DNA from: Bacteroidota bacterium | Lineage (GTDB): Bacteria; Bacteroidota; Bacteroidia; Chitinophagales; Chitinophagaceae | Assembly: GCA_025362055.1 (NCBI GenBank) | Contig: JANYIM010000126.1 | Coordinates: forward strand, 1 to 39,855 | Reading direction: 5' to 3' | DNA length: 39,855 nt | Shown: positions 23,526 through 31,103 of the stretch, piece after piece | How the letters are laid out: every line of letters begins with the position of its first letter | How positions within the stretch are numbered: the first letter of the stretch is position 1 | The notes under the pieces: generated by a model | What the model was told of the DNA's origin: nothing | What the model saw: the letters and a program-made list of their open reading frames with translations, nothing else | Database searches by the model: none | Program-made: the position numbers and the translations under genes

Positions 23526-23879
23526 TTAGCCTACCAATTCTTTCACAAAATGGCTTATTTCATCTATACGTTTGTAGTTCACCGTATAGAAAATGAATTT
23601 TCCATCACGTTCCGTATTAACGATACCTGCTTTACGCAATATGGCAAGGTGTTGGGATGCAACGGATTGCTCCAAACGTAAACGCACATAGATCTCAGTA
23701 ACAGTGATCTTTTTTTCCTCTTCAATGAGTTTAAGTAACTGCTGGCGAAGCTTGTGGTTTAATGCCCTTAATACCAGCGCGGCTTTTTTAAGCGCATGGT
23801 AATCCACATTAATAGAAGAACCGGTAGAAGGTTTGGCAGACGACAATGTCTGCTCATTTGATTGAGACGCAACCATCAT
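23526..23879 (-). CDS. ArsR-family winged-helix transcription regulator
   Basis: A 117-residue DNA-binding protein. After a 30-residue Ser/Thr-rich lead, the ArsR fold is clear: ALKKAALVLRALNHKLRQQLLKLIEE, the recognition part VTEIYVRLRLEQSVASQHLAILRKAGIVNTERDG, and the wing KFIFYTVNYKRIDEI. The protein contains no cysteine at all, so neither the CxC metal site of ArsR/SmtB nor the two-Cys persulfide switch of SqrR/BigR is possible. The linked MBL/rhodanese gene would suggest sulfur control, but the sensing residue would have to be something else. A palindrome lies directly upstream of its ATG. Confidence 0.88.
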   Translation of the reverse strand: MMVASQSNEQTLSSAKPSTGSSINVDYHALKKAALVLRALNHKLRQQLLKLIEEEKKITVTEIYVRLRLEQSVASQHLAILRKAGIVNTERDGKFIFYTVNYKRIDEISHFVKELVG

Positions 23880-23882
23880 AAG

Positions 23883-23897
23883 AATTAAATTTTAATT
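23883..23897. promoter_or_regulatory. Palindrome upstream of the ArsR-like gene, possible operator
   Basis: AATTAAA-T-TTTAATT is a perfect 7+1+7 palindrome 4 bases upstream of the regulator's start codon. ArsR proteins often bind AT-rich dyads in their own leader, so autoregulation is plausible; in AT-rich DNA a chance dyad is also possible. Confidence 0.4.
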
Positions 23898-23921
23898 ATG
23901 CTTGAACAATGTTTGAACGTA

Positions 23922-23948
23922 CAAATATACGAAAAATTGTTTATGCAA
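23922..23948 (-). promoter_or_regulatory. Probable promoter of the ArsR-like gene
   Basis: On the minus strand TTG (23948-23946), 16 bases, then TATATTTG (23929-23922), a full match to the TAnnTTTG element. Transcription would start about 35-40 bases before the ATG, placing the palindrome at 23883-23897 in the leader. Confidence 0.55.
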
Positions 23949-23993
23949 GGGCTTTTACTTGTTAAGGAAACCCTTTAATACACAAGCGGAGGG

Positions 23994-24680
23994 CTATTTT
24001 TTGATAACTGTTTGAAATTCTTTTAAATAGAACGGCTCACTATATGCAAGGTCTGAAAATTGTTCACGGGAAAAGAGCAAACCCGAGAGATTGGCCATTG
24101 CCTCCGGTTGGATAGCGACGGTTTCGAAGGAGGCATTCGGGTCCTGGCAAATGGTATTCCACTTAGCCGAGCCGTTGCCAAAAAAAATGACCCTTGCGCC
24201 TGATAGTTCCTCTCTAAAAGATTGATCGTCGAGTATCAATGCCAATGGCGATATTATTATGGAAAGTTCCGGATCATATACCGCCGTAAAAACTTCCATT
24301 CGGCGGGCATCGATCATGGGGCATAAGAGCGTGAGCTTGTTGATTGGCTGATCCGTTAATTGGCGTATAGCCGATGCCGTTAATACTTCCAGGGTATTTA
24401 ATAAGATCAGGGGTTTATTTAATGCATAACATAAACCTTTGGCACTTGCCATGCCCACCCGTAAACCGGTATAGGAACCCGGGCCGGCAGTAACAGCAAT
24501 GGCATCAATATCGTTTAATGTAACAGCTGCATCTTTCACCAGTTGCTGAATGGCCGGTTGTAAAAAAGAAGCATGGTCTTTCTGCGACCCGTTGTGGTAC
24601 GACTTTAGTACAATGCCGTCATTTGCAATGCTTACGTGTGCATTTTCTGTTGCGGTATCGATATTTAATATGATACTCAT
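23994..24680 (-). CDS. tsaB: TsaB, subunit of the tRNA threonylcarbamoyladenosine (t6A37) synthesis complex
   Basis: A 228-residue protein of the ASKHA fold that dimerises with TsaD and helps it place threonylcarbamoyl on A37 of ANN-decoding tRNAs. The N-terminal strand ILNIDTATENAHVSI and the signature AVTAGPGSYTGLRVGMASAKGLCYALNKPLI are diagnostic, and the length is usual. Its ATG overlaps the stop of the upstream dehydrogenase-domain gene by four bases (ATGA), so the two are translationally coupled. tsaD, tsaC and tsaE are not in the window. Confidence 0.94.
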   Translation of the reverse strand: MSIILNIDTATENAHVSIANDGIVLKSYHNGSQKDHASFLQPAIQQLVKDAAVTLNDIDAIAVTAGPGSYTGLRVGMASAKGLCYALNKPLILLNTLEVLTASAIRQLTDQPINKLTLLCPMIDARRMEVFTAVYDPELSIIISPLALILDDQSFREELSGARVIFFGNGSAKWNTICQDPNASFETVAIQPEAMANLSGLLFSREQFSDLAYSEPFYLKEFQTVIKK

Positions 24681-25297
24681 GAATGATCGCCGGTTACTTC
24701 TTCAAGCAGCAATGGCGCTGGCCGATAGCGTTTATCCGTTATATTTAGTTGTTGCAGTAACTCAAGTACATTTGCGGGGTCAATGGCGGCAGCCCATTCA
24801 AAAGGCCCGAATGGATAGTTGGTGCCCAACTTCATGGCGGTATCAATTTCTTCTTTGCTGCTCACTTTATCAGCTACGGTAAAATATGCCTCGTTGATGA
24901 TCATGGAAATGATCCTTGCGGCTACCAAACCAGGTTGATCCGCAACAACCGTTATTTTTTTACTTAATTTTTCAAATAGAGCTTTGGCGGTATCATCTAT
25001 TGTACCGGCAACTTCCCAAACAGGCCTTTGTAAAAAACCGGGCCACCCGTTGATACGAATTACATTTTCGGGGGCATCCATTGCGGTTAAAGTGGTTGTT
25101 ACCGCATTTATTAAGACAGGTTTTTCCAATCCTGCATAATCACTCAGCACAATGCTTTCTTTCAAATCAATAAAGGCATCTGCTGTTGTATTTCGGGTAA
25201 AAGCATTCCCACCAGCAACCCTTATCCATTCTATTTCGGCATTCGTGCCTGTCAACTCTTCCCATTGCCGGTCGCCTGCTGCTACTACGATCTTCAT
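24677..25297 (-). CDS. 3-hydroxyacyl-CoA dehydrogenase C-terminal domain protein without the NAD-binding motif
   Basis: A 206-residue protein. Residues of about 95-190 match the helical C-terminal domain of 3-hydroxyacyl-CoA dehydrogenases: FLQRPVWEVAG, VADQPGLVAARIISMIINEAYFTVAD, and the substrate-domain signature EEIDTAMKLGTNYPFGPFEW. The first 85 residues form a short alpha/beta region starting MKIVVAAGDRQWEELTG with no G-x-G-x-x-G loop, so binding of NAD in the usual way is not expected. I use the ATG at 25297; frames further upstream have no family likeness. It overlaps tsaB by four bases. It may be a remodelled dehydrogenase acting as a binding or regulatory subunit, or be catalytically dead. 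Confidence 0.75.
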   Translation of the reverse strand: MKIVVAAGDRQWEELTGTNAEIEWIRVAGGNAFTRNTTADAFIDLKESIVLSDYAGLEKPVLINAVTTTLTAMDAPENVIRINGWPGFLQRPVWEVAGTIDDTAKALFEKLSKKITVVADQPGLVAARIISMIINEAYFTVADKVSSKEEIDTAMKLGTNYPFGPFEWAAAIDPANVLELLQQLNITDKRYRPAPLLLEEVTGDHS

Positions 25298-25310
25298 GAA
25301 TAATTTTTTA

Positions 25311-25318
25311 CAAAAATA
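25311..25318 (-). promoter_or_regulatory. Possible -7 element of the dehydrogenase-domain/tsaB unit
   Basis: TATTTTTG on the minus strand lies 13 bases before the ATG at 25297. No -33 partner is evident. It faces the ridA element at 25335-25342, so the two divergent promoters would be packed within 66 bases. Confidence 0.35.
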
Positions 25319-25334
25319 CGTGGTTGAGAAAAGA

Positions 25335-25342
25335 TATATTTG
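25335..25342 (+). promoter_or_regulatory. Possible -7 element of ridA
   Basis: TATATTTG matches TAnnTTTG fully, 21 bases before the ridA ATG at 25364. The expected TTTG about 19 bases upstream is missing. Confidence 0.4.
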
Positions 25343-25363
25343 TATTTCTGTAAATAAAATAAA

Positions 25364-25765
25364 ATGACAAAAGAGATCATCAATACACCCAATGCACCTG
25401 CACCCATTGGCCCGTATAACCAGGCGGTATTGACAGGCAATATGCTTTTCATTTCTGGACAAATAGCTTTAAAACCGGGAACTACTGAATTAGTGAATGC
25501 AGATATCATTGCCGAAACACACCAGGTGATGCAAAACCTGAAGGCTATACTGGCAGCAGCTTCCATGCACTTCAATCAGGTAGTTAAGACCACCATATTT
25601 TTAAGTGATATGGAATTGTTTGGCCAGGTGAATGAGATCTATGGCAAGTACTTTGAAAATAGTGCCGCTACCGGCCAGTCAGAATTTCCTGCAAGGGAAA
25701 CGGTTGCGGTAAAGGGGTTGCCTAAGAATGTGAATGTGGAGATCAGTATGATTGCTGCCCGATAA
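25364..25765 (+). CDS. ridA: RidA family deaminase (YjgF/YER057c)
   Basis: A 133-residue protein of the RidA family, which hydrolyses reactive enamine/imine intermediates such as 2-aminoacrylate made by PLP enzymes. Signatures: NAPAPIGPYNQAVLTGNMLFISGQIAL, the active-site Arg in FPARETVAVKGLPKNVNVEISMIAA, and VVKTTIFLSDMELFGQVNEIYGKYF. The length is typical of the trimeric enzyme. It is divergent from the dehydrogenase-domain gene, and its stop abuts the stop of the next, convergent gene with no gap. Confidence 0.95.
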   Translation: MTKEIINTPNAPAPIGPYNQAVLTGNMLFISGQIALKPGTTELVNADIIAETHQVMQNLKAILAAASMHFNQVVKTTIFLSDMELFGQVNEIYGKYFENSAATGQSEFPARETVAVKGLPKNVNVEISMIAAR

Positions 25766-26281
25766 TTATTGTAATTCGGGTGGATCATTCAATGTGCAGT
25801 TCATAACAGGGCGTTCTCCTTTTGGGACTAATACAATGATATCGGTTTTAATGGTTTCACCATTTCGAAAGATATAACCTGCTTTAACAGACTGGCTGAC
25901 TTCTTTGCCGTTTTCGGTAACTTTTGCATTGATATAAAAATCCCGTGCTTTCACGGTGCCGCTTTTAGCAGTTAATCTTTTACCATTGGCATTATTGCAA
26001 TTGAACGTTACAAGAAGGTTTTGTGCATCACCGGAAAGAAACGAGTTACGGTTGGAGTATAATTTAGTACAACCGCTTTTGTTAGTAGCATATAAACTAA
26101 TTTCAAAACGGCCGTATTCTTCGCCTTTTGCAGATTTTAATTGTTCATTCCTGAGAATATAACCATATTCGACACCGTTAATAACAGCAGGTTTATTTTC
26201 GTCGAGGTTAGTTAGCTGGGCAAAACCAGCAAAAAAACAAAAGAGCAGGGAGAGCAGCAAAAAAGAAGTTTTACAAAACAT
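25766..26281 (-). CDS. Secreted protein of unknown function
   Basis: A 171-residue protein with a clear Sec signal peptide (residues 1-21, ending FFAGFAQ). I do not recognise a family. The mature part is beta-rich with three cysteines and two similar segments, GYILRNEQLK near residue 40 and GYIFRNGETIK near residue 135, which hint at an internal duplication or a two-part beta-sandwich. It is monocistronic, convergent with ridA and divergent from the dehydrogenase at 26326. Confidence 0.7.
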   Translation of the reverse strand: MFCKTSFLLLSLLFCFFAGFAQLTNLDENKPAVINGVEYGYILRNEQLKSAKGEEYGRFEISLYATNKSGCTKLYSNRNSFLSGDAQNLLVTFNCNNANGKRLTAKSGTVKARDFYINAKVTENGKEVSQSVKAGYIFRNGETIKTDIIVLVPKGERPVMNCTLNDPPELQ

Positions 26282-26325
26282 AAAATGCAGTTTAATTTTA
26301 GGTAAGATAAAACATTTTATAAGAG

Positions 26326-27258
26326 ATGCATAGTAAAAGACAGGTAATTATAACTGCGAAAGTTCATGAATGGCTCCCGGAAACCCTTGAGCAAAAAGGT
26401 TATGGAGTTATATATGTTCCTGCAATAAGTTATGATGGCTTATATGATATCATTGGTGAAGCAGAAGGGCTTTTGGTAACAACAAGATTAACCATTGATA
26501 AAAACATCATAGATAAGGCGGTTAATCTAAAATGGATCGGGAGGCTTGGAAGTGGTATGGAACTGATCGATGTGGCTTATGCCGCAAGCAAAGGGATAAA
26601 ATGTGTAAGCAGCCCTGAAGGTAACCGCAATGCAGTTGCTGAACATGCGTTGGGAATGTTGCTGGGCCTCATGCATAGGATCAACAGTAGCTTTGATGAA
26701 ATAAAAAAAGGGGAATGGATCAGGGAAGCAAATCGCGGAATTGAATTAAGCGGTAAAACAATTGGCATCATCGGCTTTGGTAATACGGGCAGTTCTTTTG
26801 CAAAATTACTCTCAGCTTTTAATGTAACGGTACTGGCATACGATAAATATAAATTTGATTTTGGAGAAGGATATATTAAGGAGGCAAGTTTGGAGCAACT
26901 TTCCCGTTATGCCGATGTGATCAGCTTTCATGTGCCACTTAGTGCAGAAACAAAGTATATGGCCAACGAGGATTTTTTTAACTCATTGCAACAAAAACCA
27001 TATATCATTAACACTTCCAGGGGCCAGGTAGTAAAAACAAGCGCTTTGATAAATGCATTACAACAGCACCTGGTCGCAGGAGCTGCGCTGGACGTGCTGG
27101 AGAATGAAAAACCGGATTCCTTCTCCCTTGCTGAAAAAGCCGAGATGGACCTGCTGGTAAAACAAAGCAATGTGATACTAACGCCGCATATTGCAGGCTA
27201 TTCTGCGGAGGCGTTTTATAAGATGAGCACCATACTCTTAGAAAAGCTTGGAATATAA
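26326..27258 (+). CDS. NAD-dependent 2-hydroxyacid dehydrogenase (phosphoglycerate dehydrogenase-like)
   Basis: A 310-residue enzyme of the D-isomer-specific 2-hydroxyacid dehydrogenase family. The NAD-binding loop is [19 protein letters not shown]; catalytic residues are the Arg in INTSRGQ, the Glu in DVLENEKP and the His in LTPHIAGYS. The protein ends soon after the catalytic domain and lacks an ACT domain, as in short SerA-like enzymes. Phosphoglycerate or a related hydroxyacid could be the substrate; serB/serC are not nearby. It lies upstream of greA on the same strand, from which a hairpin separates it. Confidence 0.9.
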   Translation: MHSKRQVIITAKVHEWLPETLEQKGYGVIYVPAISYDGLYDIIGEAEGLLVTTRLTIDKNIIDKAVNLKWIGRLGSGMELIDVAYAASKGIKCVSSPEGNRNAVAEHALGMLLGLMHRINSSFDEIKKGEWIREANRGIELSGKTIGIIGFGNTGSSFAKLLSAFNVTVLAYDKYKFDFGEGYIKEASLEQLSRYADVISFHVPLSAETKYMANEDFFNSLQQKPYIINTSRGQVVKTSALINALQQHLVAGAALDVLENEKPDSFSLAEKAEMDLLVKQSNVILTPHIAGYSAEAFYKMSTILLEKLGI

Positions 27259-27274
27259 ATTTTTACTACTTTTG
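27248..27274 (+). promoter_or_regulatory. Probable promoter of greA
   Basis: TTG (27248-27250), 16 bases, then TACTTTTG (27267-27274), a full match to TAnnTTTG. The -33 part overlaps the end of the upstream gene. The predicted transcription start is near 27280, at the foot of the hairpin at 27281-27320. Confidence 0.6.
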
Positions 27275-27280
27275 TAATAT

Positions 27281-27320
27281 ATGCAACGCCTTAGGCTTTC
27301 TGGGGCGTTGTATTTTTTTT
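27281..27320 (+). terminator. Terminator-type hairpin in front of greA
   Basis: ATGCAACGCC (27281-27290) pairs with GGCGTTGTAT (27303/27304-27312) over about ten base pairs with one G-U, and is followed by eight T. The shape is that of an intrinsic terminator. It can end the dehydrogenase transcript, but because the greA promoter lies just upstream it would also be at the very 5' end of the greA mRNA, where it could act as an attenuator. Confidence 0.8.
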
Positions 27321-27342
27321 CTGTTCACGTAAACGATTTTTT

Positions 27343-27816
27343 ATGAGCGATACCAATTATATCACTGCGGAGACATTTGAAAGACTGAAGACGGAATTGC
27401 AGCACATGAAAGGTGTACAGCGCCCTGCTGCAAGCAAGGCAATTGGGGAAGCTCGTGAAAAAGGTGACCTGAAAGAGAATGCAGAATATGATGCAGCGAA
27501 GGAGGCACAAGGTATGCTCGAAGCAAAGATCAAACACCTGGAAGGTATCATTGCTACTGCACAGATATTGGATGAAAAGAATATCGATACCAGTAAAGTT
27601 ACCATACTCACCCGTGTAACACTCACCAACCTGGGTACAAAAAAGAAAGTGACCTATAAGATCGTTTCGGAGAATGAAGCCGACCTGAAGCTGGGAAAAA
27701 TATCGGTTACATCACCCATTGGTAAAAGCCTTTTGGGTAAAGTGATCGGAGATACTGTTGAGGTAACGGTTCCTGCCGGCGTGCTTAATTTTAAAGTAGA
27801 GAATATTGAAGTGTAA
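27343..27816 (+). CDS. greA: Transcription elongation factor GreA
   Basis: A 157-residue factor that enters the RNA polymerase secondary channel and stimulates cleavage of backtracked RNA. The N-terminal coiled coil carries the acidic tip in AREKGDLKENAEYDAAKE, and the C-terminal FKBP-like domain ends TSPIGKSLLGKVIGDTVEVTVPAG, both diagnostic. The length is normal. Upstream is the TACTTTTG promoter and the hairpin with T-run; downstream, after 95 bases, is a HIT-family gene, a common neighbour in the phylum. Confidence 0.97.
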   Translation: MSDTNYITAETFERLKTELQHMKGVQRPAASKAIGEAREKGDLKENAEYDAAKEAQGMLEAKIKHLEGIIATAQILDEKNIDTSKVTILTRVTLTNLGTKKKVTYKIVSENEADLKLGKISVTSPIGKSLLGKVIGDTVEVTVPAGVLNFKVENIEV

Positions 27817-27911
27817 AAGAGGTAGTGGCCGGTAGTGAGTGGAAAAGAACATTCATTACTTGAAAACCCCTACATCACTACTTAGTATTTACTTCTCGCC
27901 TAAAAAATATC

Positions 27912-28313
27912 ATGACCATTTTTTCAAAAATAATTGCAGGAGAGATCCCTTCATTTAAAATTGCGGAAGATGAAAAATTTTTTGCCTTCCTGGATATCGC
28001 ACCGTTGGTAAAAGGTCATGTATTGGTTGTTCCAAAGATCGGGATCGATCAGTTATTCGACCTGCCAAACGATTACCTTGCTGAAATGCTGGTATTTGCC
28101 AAACCCATTGCCCATGCCATAGAAAAAGCCTTTGATTGTAAAAGATGCGGTATCAGTGTAATTGGTTTGGAAGTGCCTCATGCACATATGCACCTTGTGC
28201 CCATTAATTCTTCTAATGACCTGAACTTTGCACGGGCTAAACTTGCTGTTTCCAAAGAAGAGCTAAAAGAAGTGCAGGAAAGGATACTGGCCGAAATTAA
28301 AAATGTAGAATAA
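27912..28313 (+). CDS. HIT-family nucleotide hydrolase
   Basis: A 133-residue histidine-triad protein. The motif is HAHMHLVP near residue 95, preceded by the usual MTIFSKIIAGEIPSFKIAEDEKFFAFLDIAPLVKGHVLVVPK. Such proteins hydrolyse nucleoside phosphoramidates, adenylates or dinucleoside polyphosphates; the substrate cannot be fixed from sequence. It follows greA and may share its transcript. Confidence 0.93.
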   Translation: MTIFSKIIAGEIPSFKIAEDEKFFAFLDIAPLVKGHVLVVPKIGIDQLFDLPNDYLAEMLVFAKPIAHAIEKAFDCKRCGISVIGLEVPHAHMHLVPINSSNDLNFARAKLAVSKEELKEVQERILAEIKNVE

Positions 28314-28314
28314 T

Positions 28315-28351
28315 AAATGTAAACTGTAAAAGTTGTGTAGCATTTACATTT
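28315..28351. repeat. Inverted repeat between the convergent HIT and rprY-like genes
   Basis: AAATGTAAA (28315-28323) and TTTACATTT (28343-28351) are perfect inverted copies with a 19-base loop, and a third TTTACATTT stands at 28380-28388, over the stop of the next gene. The place, between two converging genes, suits a weak bidirectional terminator, although a clean T-run is missing. Confidence 0.45.
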
Positions 28352-28387
28352 TGCAAGGGGTTAAAATTATTTGAACTCTTTTACATT

Positions 28388-29077
28388 TCATTCATTTACT
28401 TGTAACCTGAAACCAACGCCATGTATAGTTTCCAGCACAATGTTGGGATCGGCCTTAAAATGTTTGCGGAGCTTGGTGATGAACACGTCCATGCTTCTTC
28501 CCAGGAAATAATCGTCTTTGCCCCATACATTCAGTAACACTTCTTCGCGCTTTAATATTTTGTTTGTGTGTTGTGCAAAGAATCGCAAAAGATCAGATTC
28601 TCTTTGCGTGAGCGCAATAAACTCTCCCTTATTGTATAATTTCAATTCATTGAATACAAACCGGAGCTTACCAACCTGGTATTCCTCTTTTGTATCGGCC
28701 TGTAATTTTTTTGTACGCCTTAAAAAAACGTCCATACGTAACAGTAATTCCTGCATGCTGAAAGGTTTGGTGATATAATCATCTGCCCCCGTTTGAAATC
28801 CTTTCAGTTTATCTTCCTGCATGGTCTTGGCCGTTATAAAAAGAACGGGAACGATATCACTTTGCTGGCGGATCTTTTTTGCAAGGGAAAAACCATCTCT
28901 TACAGGCATATTGATATCGAGCAGGCAAATGTCGAAGCCCTTCTTTTGGAATTGTTGCCACGCCACTTCACCATCAGGGCAGTGCGTTACTTCATATCCT
29001 GCATCCTGGAGATTGTCTTTAATGACAAAGCCTAGGGAAAGATCATCTTCTGCGAGTAATACTTTTGCTTTGCTCAT
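28388..29077 (-). CDS. rprY: OmpR-family response regulator, RprY-like
   Basis: A 229-residue regulator. The receiver domain (1-120) has the acidic pair in LLAEDDLSLG, phosphoacceptor D54 in CLLDINMPVRDG, Thr in FITAKT and Lys in DDYITKPF. The winged-helix DNA-binding domain (about 130-225) shows LTQRESDLLRFFAQHTNKILKREEVLLNVWGKDDYFLGRSMDVFITKLRKHF and the closing ETIHGVGFRL. The start LLAEDDLSLGFVIKDNLQDAGYEV and the pairing with the kinase below resemble Bacteroides RprY. The two genes are 8 bases apart and form one unit with the kinase first. Confidence 0.93.
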   Translation of the reverse strand: MSKAKVLLAEDDLSLGFVIKDNLQDAGYEVTHCPDGEVAWQQFQKKGFDICLLDINMPVRDGFSLAKKIRQQSDIVPVLFITAKTMQEDKLKGFQTGADDYITKPFSMQELLLRMDVFLRRTKKLQADTKEEYQVGKLRFVFNELKLYNKGEFIALTQRESDLLRFFAQHTNKILKREEVLLNVWGKDDYFLGRSMDVFITKLRKHFKADPNIVLETIHGVGFRLQVNE

Positions 29078-29085
29078 AGTGATAT

Positions 29086-30357
29086 TTATTTTCGTGGAAT
29101 TTTTATGATAAATGTGCTTCCTTTTTTTTCTTCACTCTGCACTTCAATTTTTCCACCATGTGCATCAATTACCTTTTTCACAAAATTCAGGCCAAGGCCA
29201 AATCCTTGTGCGGTATGTATATCGCCTTGGGTGATCCGGTAAAAACGGTCAAATATTTTTTTATGATGCGCTTCATTTATACCGATCCCGTTATCTTTTA
29301 CCTCAATGCAAAAATCGGGCCCGGCATCCCGGGAAGATACCGTAATGACCGGCTTCAGCGAATACTTAATGGCATTTTCTATCAGGTTGATGAAGGTTAA
29401 AAGCAAGTAAGACCTGTCGGCACTGATCAAAGCGTCTGCCGATTCAAATGATGTTCTAATGATAGCATTCTTTTGTTCTATCAGTGGCTGCAAGTCATTA
29501 ATGGCTTGTTGCAGCAAAGCATTGCCATCCAGGGTTTCTTTCTCAAGCGGGAGAGAACTTCTGTCGGTATAAGCAATTTCCAGGAGGCGTTGGATCTGTG
29601 CCTGCAGGTGGGTGGTCTGTTCATTGATAATGCCTGCATAGTTCCTGAGCCGGTCGGGCTTTTCGAGGATATTATCCTGTTGCAATACATCGGCGGCGAT
29701 TTTTATAACGGCCAGGGGTGTACGAAATTCATGCGTAAAATTATTTACAAAATCCTTTTGTGTCTCATTCAGGAATTTTTGACGATACAGGTAAAAGATA
29801 CTAGCACCAAAACCTATCAGCACCAATAATAACAGCCCACTTGATGCTATCCAGAAAAGCATTTGTTTTAAAATGTACTGTCCGCGGTGGGGAAAAAATA
29901 ATGCGATATAAGAATAGTCTCTTTTGTAGAATGGAACCTTATTGTCCTTTAATGTGGAATGATAGGAATCCGGCAGATCGATATACTCCTGTGCGGTATA
30001 GGCGTTCTTTTCGGTGCTGTATACGGCGGCTTTACAATCGGTGTACACATCAAAATCCGTGAACTCCGATTTAAGATTTAACCAGAGGCTGTCTAAATTA
30101 GGACTGCAATCAATCCTTAACAGGTAGAGGTCGGGATTCAGGTTTTCAATTACTTTTTGGCCATTATCCGAAACGTCATTTACCAGTTCCATGTCATCAT
30201 ACAATCCGCGGATACTTTTGGAAACATTGATATTGAATTGCTTCTCTTCATATAGGTACACTTTCTGCAGCCAGAATAACTGTACTGCAATGATGATAGT
30301 GACCAATACGGTACTGGTCAGTATCACAAAGCGCAATGTTTTTGAACGAATGACCAT
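29086..30357 (-). CDS. rprX: Sensor histidine kinase, RprX-like
   Basis: A 423-residue inner-membrane kinase. Two transmembrane helices (about 10-30 and 168-190) bound a periplasmic sensor of about 135 residues with two cysteines (RIDCSPN and YTDCKAA). The phosphoacceptor is H209 in NNFTHEFRTPLAVIKIAADVL. ATPase boxes are visible: NLIENAIKYS, VKDNGIGINEAHHKKIFDRFYR, GFGLGLNFVKKVIDAHGG and GSTFIIKIP. It phosphorylates the regulator encoded 8 bases downstream. Bacteroides RprX is the nearest named relative I recognise; the signal is not known from this sequence. Confidence 0.92.
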   Translation of the reverse strand: MVIRSKTLRFVILTSTVLVTIIIAVQLFWLQKVYLYEEKQFNINVSKSIRGLYDDMELVNDVSDNGQKVIENLNPDLYLLRIDCSPNLDSLWLNLKSEFTDFDVYTDCKAAVYSTEKNAYTAQEYIDLPDSYHSTLKDNKVPFYKRDYSYIALFFPHRGQYILKQMLFWIASSGLLLLVLIGFGASIFYLYRQKFLNETQKDFVNNFTHEFRTPLAVIKIAADVLQQDNILEKPDRLRNYAGIINEQTTHLQAQIQRLLEIAYTDRSSLPLEKETLDGNALLQQAINDLQPLIEQKNAIIRTSFESADALISADRSYLLLTFINLIENAIKYSLKPVITVSSRDAGPDFCIEVKDNGIGINEAHHKKIFDRFYRITQGDIHTAQGFGLGLNFVKKVIDAHGGKIEVQSEEKKGSTFIIKIPRK

Positions 30358-30437
30358 ATTAATTTAACGCACAAAGGTTTTAGAAAAATAAAGGTAAGGG
30401 TGTTAATGGCAGGTTAACAGGAGAAGTTCATAGTTAG

Positions 30438-30484
30438 GGCGTTTGGGTTGAAAGCGTATCAACAAATTGAATAGCCTAAACGCC
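30438..30484. repeat. Stem-loop between ruvC and the rprX-like gene
   Basis: GGCGTTTGGG (30438-30447) and CCTAAACGCC (30475-30484) form a ten-position stem with one mismatch and a 27-base loop. It starts 6 bases after the ruvC stop on the minus strand but has no T-run, so it may stabilise the ruvC mRNA 3' end or be a control site for the kinase gene. Confidence 0.5.
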
Positions 30485-30489
30485 GTATT

Positions 30490-31056
30490 TTAAACTTTCT
30501 TTACCCGTTGAGGGTTCTTAGCAATAAAATCCGACCAAGCATTCGTCTTTTTCCCACTTACACCGGTGGGTGAATTTTGCTGAAAATGATGACATACTGC
30601 AACAGCCAAAGCATCAGTAGCATCAAAATGTTTCGGATCTTCTGTAAAAGCCAGGATATGCTGTAACATTTTCATTACCTGTTCCTTGTTTGCATTGCCA
30701 TTGCCTGTTATGGATTGCTTTATTTTTTTAGGCGAATATTCTGTAACATCCAGCCCATGACGCATGGCAGCAGCAATGGCAACACCCTGTGCCCGGCCAA
30801 GCTTCAACATACTTTGAACATTTTTACCAAAAAATGGTGCTTCAATGGCAAAAGCATTGGGCTGATATTTTGTAATAAGGCCACTTACGGTATTAAATAT
30901 CAACTGTAATTTTTTATAGGAATCTTTTTGTTTCCCGGGATGTAACACACCCATTTCAAGCAACGAAATTTTATTTCCTTTTACTGCTACCAAACCATAT
31001 CCCATGATAATGGTGCCAGGATCGATACCTAAAATGATGGCTGAACTTTTCTGCAC
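30490..31056 (-). CDS. ruvC: Holliday junction endonuclease RuvC
   Basis: A 188-residue resolvase that cuts four-way DNA junctions with RuvAB. The acidic catalytic residues are in ILGIDPGTIIMGYG, FAIEAPFFGKN and KHFDATDALAVAVCHH. The SITGNGNANKEQVMKML segment that contacts DNA is present. The start is a GTG at 31054-31056, since no in-frame ATG precedes the first strand. About 20 extra residues at the C-terminus (after CHHFQQN) are Lys/Asn-rich and not part of the core. It is divergent from the UPF0104-like gene with 47 bases between. Confidence 0.95.
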   Translation of the reverse strand: MQKSSAIILGIDPGTIIMGYGLVAVKGNKISLLEMGVLHPGKQKDSYKKLQLIFNTVSGLITKYQPNAFAIEAPFFGKNVQSMLKLGRAQGVAIAAAMRHGLDVTEYSPKKIKQSITGNGNANKEQVMKMLQHILAFTEDPKHFDATDALAVAVCHHFQQNSPTGVSGKKTNAWSDFIAKNPQRVKKV

Positions 31057-31103
31057 TGGAGCAATAATTTTTTCTACTTTGATAATTGAAGTAACATTGT
31101 GTA

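Noticed and set aside
27817-27911. Stem-loop between greA and the HIT gene (GTAGTG and CACTAC arms)
   Set aside because: Six pairs with a very large loop; not a credible terminator or riboswitch.
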